Shown: positions 33,641-46,174, counted from the first letter of the stretch. The stretch: 64,000 bases of DNA from Syngnathus acus (GCF_901709675.1 NC_051095.1:4277956-4341955); one strand, 5' to 3'. The notes: a model not told the origin generated them from the sequence alone. Numbers and translations: made by a program.

Positions 33641-36600
33641 TCTCGTGCGAACACGTTACTGCTCAATTTATGTTTGCATACCAGGCAGGAGTCAAGAAAA
33701 AAAAAAAAAAAAAGAGAGGAAAAGAGAGAGATTCTTAAAGAAACACGCTCCTGGACGGCAGAGATCAACGCACTGACGCATGAGTTCAAAACATTACTTG
33801 GGACAACTTTGAAATTGCATGCTGATGAGTTTCTGGTTCTGCGAATGGACACATGGATATAGAAAAATGACTGGATGATTGAAAAGAAAGATGCCTGGAA
33901 AAAAGAATAAGTAAGGAAAACCCTAATAGGCAGCTGTGCCCAGGGACGGAGTTAAATGGTGGCTGGGGGTAACCATATCCCCCCCTTTTATTTGTTATAT
34001 AATCAGGCCACGCCTTCACCTACAGGAATTTTTTTATTTATACTATTTTTCCCTATTTTTAACCTAAAGGCAAAATTTAGAACTGAATGAAGAATTTTTG
34101 ATACGGTCAAAATTGATCACTCTGATTAGCTTTTAGCTAGCACAAGCTAATTAGTGCTTGACATAGAAGTAGACTACGAGACACAAAAGCAAAGCAATGT
34201 AAAATAAAATGTTTTTATCTAATAAGTTAAGCTCAACTTGTTCCTGCTTGAATCATTGTTGTGATGAAGTGTGAATTTGATTTTATGAAACACTGACTGT
34301 GGATGATACGATAAAGAAATGACAGAAATGCTTTCTTTTTACGAGGGGGATGACACCAACACCCTCTCCCACGTGCAGGTGGTCAAATGTCAGCTTGACC
34401 CTCGTAAAAACATTTATGCGCTTTGAGATAAGACGATCGGCTCCTATTTTTCAGATCCCCGCTGTCTTGTTAATTTGTTGGAAGCAGAAGAATCAGGCGA
34501 AGCGAGCGGTGCCTCCGTCGGAGCTCCGAGAGCAAGCTCACAATCGTGCAAGTATGCGAGGTATGAAGCACCTGAATTGCTGGCTGACACGCAGGCTCCA
34601 ATTCGGGATAATCTCCATTAACACGCCGAGCACAGGAACGCAAATGTTTATACCCCGAGGAAAGCGAGACAAACCCCCTAAAGTTTCATCCTGGAAATAT
34701 TTCTTTAAAGGCGGGGTTTGTTCATGGCAAATTCATAAGGTGCTCTTGAACTTTGACCCTGCCCCCCCCCTGCACCAGCGAATATCATGAATAGTTGACA
34801 TTGAGAGCGGCGAGCGAATAGCTCAGCCACATCCTCATGTTACAAGCGGGATCAAAATGAACTTCCCTAGGTTGCCGCGGTATTTTTAGCCGCTGGAAAT
34901 GCTTAATCGCCGCCGACTTTTCTCTCAAGGCAATCAGATGCCGCGGTTTGTTTTCATACGACGGTACGAGTATGTACGCAGCATGCGGAGATTTCCTCGC
35001 TGGAAATTCTTCTCGGAGGTCAGCCCCCCCCGACCCTCATGAGTAACCCGCTTGTCTCCCCTTTAGGCCAAGCTCAAGCGAGCTGTTTGATCAGTCCCTG
35101 TTTGGGCCGGGAGTCAAAGTGCTGCTTGTCACATGTGTTCAAAGAGCGGGGCCAGGAATTTGCCAGCTACATGGCCCTTCATGGGACAGCGGCTAGTTTG
35201 TTTTTGCACTCCAGCATGTTGGAAAGGCGACCGCAGGGGCAGATCCAGACACGATTACCCATTCAAGACAGCCAAATACAAAAAAAGCAAAGGCCAATAA
35301 CAAAAGTCTTTTTTGAATTAAAAACAAAAATGTATTGCATGAATTACTGACATTATGTCTCGTCGCATGACAGTATCCTAAAATTCCAAAATGTCTGACC
35401 TGTAGGTGGCGCTCCACTCACTGGTTCTGCTCAGTTACTGCCCCCGATGCAAGTGCACTGAAACAGGCAAGATAGTCAAAATTAATGATCACAGCTGTGT
35501 TTTGCTTGGATCATCACGAAACGTTCTTGATGGGCAGGTTCAAGAGCTATAAGCGAGGCACAAAGGGTCACGCGGTGGTCGTTTGCATAGCGTGCACGAC
35601 ACGAAACAACACGTGGTGCTCAGGTAGAGCGCTTGCAAGCGAGCTACGTTGTTCTTGGCCGCCGTCTGTGCCCGGTCGGGGGCCTTTAACACTCCCAAAA
35701 CAAAGACATTGCCTGTGTTGTTGCCAACCCCAAAAATGTTTTTCTAATTCCTTCTAAGTGGCTATTTAAGCAGCTGTTTTCTGCAAACATTTAGCTGCGA
35801 ATCGTTCTTAATTTGATTCTCTAATCAAATCTGCAAATCTGAGACGAGTTATGAGGGGGGTTATTTCCTCGCCTCTCTCTCTCGTGACTTGGAGGTCAGC
35901 ATACAGCGCAATACGGAGACTTTTTACACCTTGTTGACAAAATACTTAAGAAAAAAAAAAAAAAAACATTCCCAGGGTGGTCACGAGGTCACAGCTTACA
36001 TACTGCACTGTTGATTGAGTTTCTCAGTGGGTACTTCCAGTTAACCAGTGAAAGTTGTCATTTAGTCCCTTTGAAAGTCAAACCGCATTAAGACTAGAAT
36101 AATCTTACATATGTATTTTTAGGGCATAAAAATTTGGTGTCAAAGCTTTAAGAAGCACTGTAGCCTTTTCTGACAGCAGGTGACGCTTTCCCAGGAGAGG
36201 AACACGCAGGTATCTGTTACCCAGCTCCATTAACTGCCACACAGGGACAGTGGAAACTAGAGAGCAGAGCCACAATAGACTTATTTTGGTATCCTGCGTA
36301 ACCCCACTTGCATTATTCATCACTGTATTAACTACAAGCAAATCTGCTTTGATTCAAATACCTCATATATGTGCATAAGATGGTCCTAATTAATACTATC
36401 ACAGATTTTTTTTAAATATATATTTACAATGGAATTGCACCTTCATGACGTATTTCAGAATGAAGCGCCCAGCAAGGTTTCCAAATGTTCAATTGGTTTG
36501 CTTCAGCGCCATCTGGTGTTAAAAGTTATAGGACCATTGCAACTGGAAAGGCCACAGGCACCAAGATTTAGGAAAAACGGACCTATCAAATCCATTCACG

Positions 36601-37094
36601 TATATTCTTTGTTCATGAAGATTTACTTTTAGACCATTATCTACCTATCATTTGTTTCCAGACTCTATTAAACCAGGCATCACTTTTTAGACTTTACTGC
36701 CATCTTGTGGCGGAACTCTTTTAGTGCAAACAAAAACATTGAGTCACATCAGAGAAACACTTCAAAAACTTTATAAACAGACGTTATGTACACACCCAAA
36801 TATAGAAATATATATATTATTTTGTGTTTTAATAGAATTTGAGTAAGTTAGTCTTTACATCGTAAGCAAATGAGCTAGTGACGTCATTGCGCAGGAAAAC
36901 CACCCACACCACTTATGCTGCTTTCACAGACACTCGTAAAGTACCCAAATTCAGTCATTAATTAAACGATGTAAATAATCCCTCTCAATATTTACAAAGA
37001 TGGTAGTATTGTACAACTGCCTCACGTTTTAAGTCTAGCACTACGCATCACATAACGCTAATAAAAGCTAAATAAATATCAATCTGTGGAAATC
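33641..37094. other. Intergenic region between divergent adamtsl1 and gba3
   Basis: 3.4 kb with no recognised gene. It contains CTCF-like motifs at 35402-35411, 36506-36519 and 36697-36714, an A run at about 35950, and a possible transposon end near 33945 (CAGGGACGGAGTTAAATGG). If both start sites are right, the two genes are transcribed away from each other from this interval. Confidence 0.55.
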
Positions 37095-37237
37095 TCCGCG
37101 TTTAAAACGTCACACTGGTTAACACTTCCGGGTTGTTAGCCTGTCGCGTTGGCTACCCGCTTTGTACGCAAATAAAATACAAATGCAACTAATTGTAAAG
37201 TTAATCATGAGCATTGGAGCCACTGACCTGCAAAAAC
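37095..37237 (+). promoter_or_regulatory. Putative gba3 promoter and 5' leader
   Basis: Contains AACGTCAC (CRE half-site-like, 37107-37114), CACTTCCGG (ETS/GABP-type, 37123-37131) and a GTTGGCTACCC motif within about 130 nt of the start codon. There is no TATA box at a convincing position. The leader holds an upstream ATG at 37207 whose 14-codon frame overlaps the gba3 start. Confidence 0.4.
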
Positions 37238-37251
37238 ATGTTTCCGAGTGA
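37207..37251 (+). CDS. Upstream ORF overlapping the gba3 start
   Basis: ATG at 37207 opens a 14-codon frame ([14 protein letters not shown]) ending at TGA 37249-37251, so it overlaps the first 14 nt of the gba3 coding region in another frame. If the transcript starts upstream of 37207, ribosomes translating it would bypass the main start. Its -3 base is A, a usable context. Whether it lies in the mRNA is unknown. Confidence 0.3.
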   Translation: MSIGATDLQKHVSE

Positions 37252-39733
37252 CTTTGCATGGGGAGCTGCAACTGCAGCATATCAGATTGAAGGTAGGGAC
37301 GCAAACTCCGCAGCTACGACCAATCATTGATTATTATTAGTTTTTTTCCGTTAGAAATCTTTATTTAAAATCCTCAATTTACAAAAAAAAAAAAGACTTA
37401 GTAAATACATAAAATAATAATTTGGTTTTTTCCTCACCAATCTAACTTTTTATCAATGCTTACAATTAATGCAATGGACATGAAACAAAAAGAATCATAA
37501 AAAACAATGAATGAAAGAATAAATAACCAACAACAAATTAAAAACATGCCAGTGGTCGCGAGTAATTGAATTAAATAACTCTAAAGACATTGAAATGGGA
37601 GCATTTGATAACATTAATTAGCGTTAATTAATTTCTATTCCAGTTCTTTCATAGATTTTACCTTAGTAAATTCACATTTGTAAAAATAATATTTTGCGAG
37701 AAATATGAGTTGACATAGCTCAAAGTTACAACAGGTGTTATTCCAAGACAAATCTGCAGCTGTCTTGCCATTTTTCTTATGTGTAAATTTCTAGAAAAAA
37801 AACAATTATTGTTTAAGATAGTCATTTTGTCAAATTGACATTACATTTAAATAGTAAAACAAGAATTTGGAGGATGAACCTCAAAGCATTCATCAAGGGT
37901 TTTCAAATTGTTCTAGGGGGTTGGCAAGCAGACGGCAAGGGTCCGAGCATCTGGGACACATTTTGTCATGAGGAGGGCCATGTGTGCGGTGCGCAGACAG
38001 GTGATGTGACCTGCAACAGCTATGAATTGTGGGAAAAAGACCTGAAGTGCATCCAGCAACTCGGGCTGACCCACTACCGCCTGTCACTCTCCTGGTCCCG
38101 CCTCCTTCCTGATGGGACTACCGGACATGTCAATCAAAAAGGTACCAAAAAAGATCACGGATCAACCAAAGCCCAAAAAGAACCAGACAAATTTTTTTTA
38201 ATTATTATATTCTGAAGACCTATCAATCGACTGATTAAAATTTCCCCACAAATTCAGATTATTTTCAAAGCGAATCAGTCAGGCTTTAGTTGTAAGAGCA
38301 GCCATGTGGTCTCTCCATAGGTGTCCAGTACTACAACAAGGTGATTGATGATTTACTGTCATGTGACGTGTCCCCCATGGTCACGCTCTACCACTTCGAC
38401 CTGCCTCAGTCCCTGCAGGATCGCGGCGGCTGGAAAGCGTCCGCCATCGCCACCCTCTTTGACGGCTACGCTCGCTTTTGTTTCCAAACGTTCGGGGACC
38501 GTGTCAAACTCTGGCTCACCATCAACGAGCCGTACGTGTGCGCCAAGTACGGCCACGAGGACGGCGTCCACGCGCCGGGCCTGAAAGAAGCGGGAACCAC
38601 GGCCTACCTGGCCGCTCATAACATGTTGCGAAGCCACGTTATGGCTTGGCACAGCTACAACTCGCTCTACAGGCCAAAGCAGGTGCGTATGAAAAGCTTA
38701 ACGTCCAGCTAGCTTGAAATATGGTTGAACCTCCCTTCAGGTGCCAGACACATTTCAAGGACATACTAAAATGTTGGAAGGACTTTTTGTAGGGTGGTGC
38801 AGTGTCCCTGGCCATCAACAGTGACTGGTTCGAGCCGTTTCGCCCAGAGCACGCCGCAGATGTCGCCGCTTCAGATCGCTCCCTGGCCTTCACCTTGGGA
38901 TGGTTCGCGTGGCCGCTCTTCGTCACCGGGGATTACCCGGACGTAATGAGGGCTGCCATCGATGCTCAGAGCAGCAATCTAGGCTACGACGGTAGCCCGA
39001 GACTTCCCGCCTTCTCTGAGGACGAGCCGTCCGCGTTAGGCACGGCCGACTTCTTTGCCTTGAACTATTACACATCTCGAAAGGTCAAACACGGATGCGT
39101 CGGCCAGCGACGGATTTGCATGAAACACGACCGGGACACGGAGGATGTCTTGGATCCCAATTGGAGTATTTGTGGCGCGCCCTGGTTGGCAGTGGTGCCG
39201 TGTGGCTTGCGCAAGCTCCTCAACTACATCAAGGTAAGGCTGAGACAAAATCGGATTCTTTTTCCTGTATTATATTACTTTGGCGCCATCTGGTGGCATT
39301 GTGGTGCTTTGAGGACTTTGCCATTTGGCCTTCACCTTTCCAGGACACATTTGGCGACCCAGTGGTCTATATTACAGAAAATGGCTTCTGTCAGACGGGG
39401 CCGTTGGTGATGGAGGATGCTCAGCGTGGCGAGTTTTACAAGGAAACCATCCAGGAAGTGGAAAAAGGTACCACAGCTGATTTTTTTGGGGGTCAGCGGA
39501 CAGACTCTTACATGCCTCCCTTCCGTGCAGCTATCGGAGAAGACGGCGTCAATGTCCGCGGCTACTTTGCCTGGTCACTTCTGGACAACTTTGAGTGGGC
39601 AGACGGATTCGATCTCCGCTTTGGATTGTTCCACGTGGACTTTTCCGACCCTGAGAGAAGGCGAACGATATACCGCTCTGGATTGGAGTATGCGGAGATC
39701 ATCTCAAAATACAAAGGTGTGCACTCTAAATGA
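37238..39733 (+). CDS. gba3: Cytosolic beta-glucosidase (GH1), six exons
   Basis: Exons: 37238-37292, 37917-38141, 38321-38682, 38793-39233, 39344-39467, 39531-39733. All are GT-AG with matching phases; 1410 nt, 469 aa, the length I recall for human GBA3. Hydrolyses beta-D-glucosides/galactosides, including dietary flavonoid glycosides and glucosylceramide, with broad aglycone tolerance. The GH1 N-terminal signature [15 protein letters not shown] is at residues 6-20. The acid/base Glu is in TINEP (residue 163) and the nucleophile Glu in ITENGF (residue 373); [10 protein letters not shown] and RFGLFHVDF follow. There is no signal peptide and no C-terminal membrane anchor, which argues against the lactase-like LCTL and Klotho relatives and for a soluble cytosolic enzyme. 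Start chosen because it gives MFPSDFAWG directly at the family N-terminus, with A at -3 and an in-frame stop upstream at 37208. The gene appears intact. Confidence 0.95.
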
Positions 39734-39857
39734 GGCCAATGCCTTCAATTATTATTATTTTTTTTAAATTGGTCACTTTTTGGCTACATACTCTATAGAA
39801 AAACAACCAATTACATTCACTCAGAGATATGGAAAAACCAGAACACTGATTCTTTAG

Positions 39858-40095
39858 TGTCGTGCTTCTCAAACTTTTTACACCAAATACCATCAAATAA
39901 AATACTCTCGGAAACAAATCATACTTGACGATTTGCTTAAAATGTATTTCACATCAGCTAAAAGTATACCCAAACAACAAATTATGAAAGATTAAATGAA
40001 ATTGTACTGTTCGAAAAAATTAAATACAACTGAACTGTACTTGGGCATTGATTCTTTCACGTACCACTAGAGGGAGCCCAAGTAGCACACTCGGT
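39858..40095 (+). mobile_element. hAT-type non-autonomous element relic
   Basis: Left end GTGCTTCTCAAACTTTTTAC followed by ACCAAATACCAT, and right part CGTACCACTAGAGGGAGCCC, both familiar ends of a short hAT element common in fishes. Terminal repeats are eroded, so exact borders are uncertain. It lies immediately 3' of gba3 and includes the candidate polyadenylation signal. Confidence 0.5.
39896..39901 (+). terminator. Candidate gba3 polyadenylation signal
   Basis: AATAAA about 163 nt after the gba3 stop, the first I noticed downstream. It falls inside the hAT relic, implying transposon-derived 3' processing if used. Confidence 0.4.
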
Positions 40096-40739
40096 GCTTT
40101 TGCGGAGGGGAAAAAAACAAATTACCCAATTTTCAAACTGCATCATGTTACATTGGGTTCAACGTTTTGACAGTCAACTCATCCGCCGTGCTTCTCATTG
40201 CAAATCATTAAGAATGCAAACTGAGGAGTGCTGTTTTTCAGGGACGCGTGGCCTTTCGCGGAACGCACCTTGTCAGTGTCGCAATAAGCAGCGCGATGCA
40301 TCATAGGTGTACAACACTTAATATTCATGCTCCCGCTCGGGAGAAAATGTCATTTATATTCGCTACGGAGAGACTTTATTTGCATTCATAAGCATGGTGC
40401 ACGGTGCCACCCATTTGGCTGTGCGTTTTTTTTTTTTTTCCTCCCCCCCCCCCCTCTTGCACACGTGTGAATAATAACACCCCCGTGGCCTCTCTCCATC
40501 TACGTCAAAGCCAGTGAGATTCTCCTTTGTCTTATGATGAACGGCACGCTATTGTGGAGCCATGAATAATCCAACTTCTTTGTGGGCTCCTGCGGGCTCC
40601 AAAGTTGAAGCGCATATTTGAATATCCGAGGCGCCCCCCCGTTGGAGTCTGAGCAAGACGACGAGGCCGATTGTTCCTTTAAATAAACACGCGTCCGCTC
40701 GTCTCGCCTTCGTCACGCTTAACCGCCGGCACTCGAAGG

Positions 40740-41220
40740 AAAATATCAATTAGCGTTGAAATCATTCACTCCTACGGCCAAACTTCAAATATCGCACTTG
40801 AATTCATTACTCGGAGCCAATTTATTGTGATTAGAGTCAAAGAGGAAAGCATTTCGAAAATGTGCTTTCCAATTAAGCGCCAGATATATCACGCACGCAG
40901 ATAAGTTGCTTTTGACAATGAATTAGTGCCTTTAATTGTAACATTCAATCACATCGGCTGCAGGCGGAGATTTACCCCAAGGAACAATCTGGCAAATTAT
41001 TAAGGCAGGGCCATTTGTATTGGACAAGCATCAGGAAATATTCAGGATTTATTGCGTTATTCTAAATTAGCTTAATAATTTAGCAGGGAATCGTGAACTC
41101 CAAAATTGAAATTTTTCTCTCGCTCTCTCGCTCTCCAACTTGCGGCAAATAATTACCTTTTTCTATTTACCGATTAGCCTCATTTGCATATTCCCATTAG
41201 GAATCTCTAATTAGATTGTT
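40740..41220. promoter_or_regulatory. Candidate conserved non-coding element
   Basis: About 480 bp free of simple repeats, apart from a short CTCTCG run, and dense in homeodomain/POU-type sites: GAATTAGTGC, CAATTAAGCG, AAATTAGCTTAATAATTTAG, ATTTGCAT (41182-41189) and TCTAATTAG (41206-41213). Composition and motif density resemble deeply conserved vertebrate enhancers. No comparison could be run. Confidence 0.3.
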
Positions 41221-41764
41221 GGTTCCATTTCTAGATGAAAAAAAACGGCGGCCACTCCTTTCCCCCAAATCTCAATCCAATTGCTCATTTGCGATCGAGC
41301 GGAGGAAAGAGAGAAAGAAAACTTTGACAATCCCATTGACCTACTTTGCAGAGAATTCACGCCAGCGCAAAACGAACACGGAAATGTTTGCTCTCCTTTC
41401 CCAAGTCTTCTGAGCCGTGTTTGGATGTCGCAAGCGTGACATCAGAGTTATGAAAAGTGGGTGGGGTGGGGGTTAAGTGGGGCTCTGCCTGGGAGACAGG
41501 AAGTGGAATTATGACAAAAAGCCATGCAGAGAAGAAATACCTCGGCAGCCCCCCCATACACACCTAGTCCCTTTTGGGAATGCCGATGACCCCGGCTAAC
41601 AAAATTCTTGAGCTTGATGGCACCACTGAGGAAGGGAGGGGTGGAGTTGGGGCAGGGGGGTTCGTGGACCTGCCTGAGAAATTCAAAGCCCCTTAGAATA
41701 TTCAAGCTTGGCCGAGGGAGGTGCAGGAATTTGTATTCACGGTGTGTGCACATCCCCCACCACT

Positions 41765-41768
<4 letters not shown>

Positions 41769-41807
<39 letters not shown>
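41769..41807 (+). repeat. (GT)n microsatellite
   Basis: About 19 uninterrupted TG/GT dinucleotides. Confidence 0.97.
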
Positions 41808-42479
41808 GGCAAATGAGCCGAGCACACACAGTCTCGTGGGAACAATGATACGGGAAGCGCGAGGGAACGGGAGCCCCGAAAAAATGAAAAGAGTCAATTT
41901 ATAGGAGCTTCATAAGAATAGAAAGTGTGATTTTTGTAGTTATCAGGGCGGAATCCGAGCGACTAATGACGTGCGAATAACCTCGTGCTCCCAATATTCA
42001 CACACAATGTTAGCAAAAATACATCTGCTTGGAATCTCCCCGGGAAACAAGCTCGGGAGAGACGTCTTATCTTTTGTGATGATGTCAATAACACAGGAAG
42101 ATAAGTGGCGGACTTGTTATGCCGACTTTTTTTGACCGAGTTTTGTCCAGCATGCATTAAAGCGACAAAATAGAACAATTTGGTTTTAAAACATCTTCGA
42201 AAACCTTGTGCCATACAAAGTAGGAATTAGTGACAAAAAAGCATGTTGAAGTGATGCATCTCAACTGAGAGACAAGCTATGCACGTTAGGGGCGGACCTA
42301 ACTTTAGCCTGGGTTGTAAGAAGTTAGATTTTAATTTATTTTTTTAATTCTTTCTTTAATTTTTTATATTTTATTTATTTATTTTCGTTATATTTTCTTT
42401 ATTTTTATTATACTTTTTTTTTTTATTTCCCAATTCCTGGCACTATCCCCTATATAATAGTAATCTGTAATTTACGTTG

Positions 42480-42850
42480 CTGGATTATTGCGGTCGGAGC
42501 CCCGGTGTCCGTTGTCCAAATTGGGGAATGCGGCGGCGGCAGCGGCACAAGGAGCCGAGACGCGTCGGCCTAATTAACTCTAAGTGTTGTACGACATGCT
42601 CCCCTTCTCACCCGTGTTGTCACTCAGGGTTTGAGTGGCGCTAATGAGAGAATTATCTCGCCTCGGACCCCGCTAATGCATTTAAATGAACACCGGCCCG
42701 ACCCGACCTACCAGACGCCTTTTTAATCTCCAGCACTTAATAGAAGTCAGAAGTGCTTTCTCATGCGCCCGCACGCCCGCAGCGGGAGGGCCCTCCGCTC
42801 CCGACGCCGACAACTGTTGATCCGAGGGAGAGCGCTAATTGTCTGGGACG
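42480..42850. promoter_or_regulatory. Candidate conserved non-coding element
   Basis: Unlike its very T-rich left neighbour (42330-42430), this block is GC-balanced and carries CCTAATTAACTC, GCTAATGAGAGAATTATC, GCTAATGCATTTAAATGAAC and CGCTAATTGTC, each a homeodomain-type site, with no coding potential. Enhancer function is inference only. Confidence 0.3.
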
Positions 42851-42954
42851 AGTCGAGGGGGCCTCCGCCGGTATTATGCCGAGTACCGCAGGTGCGGGCC
42901 GCTTAAGTGTTTGCTAAACATAAACGGGTTGGCATTTGCGGGGAGTCCCTTATT

Positions 42955-43331
42955 CCTTGTGGAGCTTTTTGCCGATGTTTACATTAAGCGGCAAAAATCC
43001 TTCAGAACACAAGTGGCAGCATTCTGAATGAGCTGCGGCTGTTTGATGCTATTTTGATGGAATCCAGTCAGAAGACTTACAATAAATAAATGTTTACTGG
43101 AGATGTAAGCATGGATAAGCTTCGCTTGGTTTGCTTGAAGAATGCAATCCTTAAATCGACTCTGCAAATCATCTGCATAGCCATGATTGGCCAACATTGG
43201 CCTTCTGAATAATTTGCTGTATATAGGCTGAACATAAGTGGTCCAAGGATTGACCCTTGAGGGACCCCATGTGTCATTGCCATCCACTCATATTCAAAAC
43301 ATCCAATGGTCACAAAACTAGCTTCTTCCAA
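42955..43331 (-). mobile_element. Truncated CR1/L2-type LINE reverse-transcriptase fragment
   Basis: On the minus strand one frame reads HGVPQGSILGPLMFSLY, the conserved reverse-transcriptase block before the catalytic motif. A frameshift later another frame reads GYADDLQ (the YADD active site), and only about 60 residues on comes QLIQNAATCVL, which in intact elements lies far downstream. So the copy is 5'-truncated, frameshifted and internally deleted. It is inactive. Confidence 0.8.
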
Positions 43332-46174
43332 AGAGGACCTGAACCTTTTTAATGCTACAGAAAATGCGTATTTTGAGGCAGCACTGTGTATTTCAAGTCT
43401 CTCTCGATAGTTTTTGTCTCCAATTTGACAAAAGAAGTCAGCTCGTCTTTGTATGTAACAAGCTTAACGAGGATTTGGTTTCGGTAGAGAGACTCCACTT
43501 CAGAGCAACACAAGCATTAAAGCTGTTTTTTTGTTGTTTGTAATGCCATCCGAAGGAACAATCAACTGTTTAGCATTTTAGCCGCAATACCAACAGCACC
43601 ATCTGGTGGCGCACCGGAATGTCATGCTGCATTTCTTTGCAAATAAGGTCCAATTAATGGCAAATTAACAGTCACGGCCTCCCCGTCAACAATCGCTAAC
43701 TCTGTCTGACGGCTTACATGTTAGCATGTCGATTGCACTGCGGAAATGTGGCAGCCAGCTTGTGTGTCCAGGCGGAGCCCGCGGGCCGATTGCGGGCACC
43801 CCGGTAACGCGTCTGCTCGTCACTCATCTGCTTGACGGCTTTTGCTATCTACCCTGACGCTGACTGATGATGGGGTTGCAATGTGGGGAGTTTAACGTGT
43901 TCGCACCTCCCAGTGTGCCCGTGGCGGAGAAGCGGGCACAGAAACGTTTTTGTTAGAGTCACACATGGGCGAGTCTCAAATCTTAAAAGGGAACTTTGCT
44001 CTTATTTACTGAATCGAAATAACCCGTCATAATATTGCCAATGTTGTCATTTCCCACAAGACTGCCACGTCCCCATCGATGTTGCCGTGTCCTCCACGGG
44101 GTGTGTGTGTGTGCAGGTGTCAAAGCGTGGGAGGAGAGTGGGCCGACAAATGCTAAATGGATGCGATGCAAATGGCACCAGAGGACAGAGGAATCAATTT
44201 ACCTTATTGAAACAAATGAGAGGCGCTCAACCCCTGCCATGGCATTTTTTTTTTTTTTTGGAAGGGGCCGCCCCCATTGTTATTGTAATCAACCCACCCA
44301 ACGCGACTCCCCGACCCTCCTTTTCTACAAACACAAGCCCTGCTCCCACCCTCATCGTTCCTTCCTCTTACTGTAATGAAAAAGCCTTTAAGGTGACCAG
44401 GTAAGAAAAAAAAAAAAATCGTCTATAGTCGTGATTCATAGTCCGGGTGACATGCTAAAAGGCATGGCAAATCTGCCTTGGTGAGCATTTAGGGATGCCA
44501 GGAGACGGTCAATTCTCATGCCCTCCCCCCCTCCCAATAACTAAATGGGTGAGTCCAAATGACCTCCAAGCACAATGGTTATTTTGTAAAGCGATCTGCG
44601 GCGTCCCGATTGAAAATCTGCTTGTTTAAAAGCTATGCCACATTGACACCCGCGCTCCCGATTCCCCCGTGCGGCATTGTGGAAGGTTCTTGGATCAATG
44701 CTTCGAGAGAATGAAAAGATGGTGCGGGGGGGCATTCACCGTGGAATCAATGCGCCGGACAAACGACCTCCAGCTGCCGTCTTCCAAGCCACTCTGACAC
44801 CTGAGGCAATCTCCGCCCCGACGTCCTCTGCTCAAATGCCAACGGGCCACGGGCCGCTGAGCAGCCGCTCAAGCGGCGCTCCCCAAATGGAGCGGCGTTA
44901 TGCAAAGCGGACCGGCGACCTCTCATCCGCGGCGAAAGGCCTCGGCTCGGCGTGACCACGTCAGCCAAAGCGGAGCTCCACCTGGGGAATGTCAATGACT
45001 CGCCGCCCACGCCGTTTGACGGCTCGCCAAATCTGCCGGTCGGCGTAGAGGTGACAATGGATGGTGCCAAATCTTAAAGGTCATCGTTATTATGCGTTAT
45101 AGTATTGGTGGGTCAAAGATAAGTGATCCACTTGAGATGCCACAACAGCGACGGCGCGGCGTCCGAACTGGCGTGACCTTGCAGGTGTTTTAAAAAAAAA
45201 CAAAAAAAAAACACTTGCTTGTCAAATTGATGCCAACTTCCGATGCCCGTGTGGGTTCACAGTGAGGTGGTGCATAATTCCACAAAACATCTGCTTTTCC
45301 ATTTCCCCTTTTCTCTTTTGAAGAGGTCAATTCCCCCGCCGACTGTTTTTCATTCGTGTTACCTGCCGACACTCGTGACAACACGCTGCCGTCGTATCGA
45401 CCCGTCCGCCCGCAACAACACTGTCTCCTTTTAGAAAACTGATTATAAATGGTCAATTTGAAAATAGAGCCCAAAGTCCCCCAAGGCTGTTTTGTCTTGT
45501 CAAATTGAATAGGGACAAGGGCAAGTCGGTCCGCTCGGCACCCTCGCCGTGTGTTGGAGGCAGAAAAATTCCCCCTCCCCCGGATGATGCGGGGGTGAAG
45601 CGAGGGATCTTCAGCATCTCGCCCTCAGCATTTATGTCACAAGTCCCCACAAAGAGTCTATGGATCACCGTAGCCAGCTTGTGGCGGCGGCGCTATCAGG
45701 AAAAGCCAAAGGCTGTCAGGGACTATCCGCGCCTTCCATATTTCACCGTCGACAGCCCTTCCCGTCTCGCGGCCTCACTCACAGCAGCCTTTGAGGATAA
45801 TATCTTCAAATCTCTCCACGCTGAGAGGCTATTTTTAAATAGATATTTATTTCGCTCCCTCAATTTGTCTTCCCCTGTCCTCTCCGTCTCCGAGGCGCCA
45901 CTTTGCTCGGCGCCCCCGCTCGGAAAAATCGGAGCCGAACGGGAAGAGGCGAACCTCCGTTACCCCGGGCTAAGCCTTTTGAGCATCCATTGTACAATGC
46001 TACCTTGACTTGAGCGTGCCCCACCTTGCGGGGTTTTTCCAGCGCGGGCCGTCACTTGGTTGATGTTGCAAGCGACAGATACGCCGACACTCCAGTGAAG
46101 TGAAACTTTGGGCCTCTATGGGCTGAGACGGAAAGACGAGAATCACCGCCAATGGGAGCGAAAGTTGGAGTTAC

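Noticed and set aside
35570-35680. tRNA-like or SINE A-box-like sequence (CTCAGGTAGAGCGC)
   Set aside because: No B box at the right distance and no cloverleaf could be drawn.
37238-39733. Assignment of the GH1 gene to lactase-like (lctl) or Klotho
   Set aside because: No signal peptide, no transmembrane tail, both catalytic Glu residues present and a single 469-residue domain, all fitting GBA3 instead.
39095-39733. Single long open frame in the 3' part of gba3 as an independent gene
   Set aside because: It is the gba3 frame reading through the 63-nt stop-free intron and a wrong-frame upstream part.
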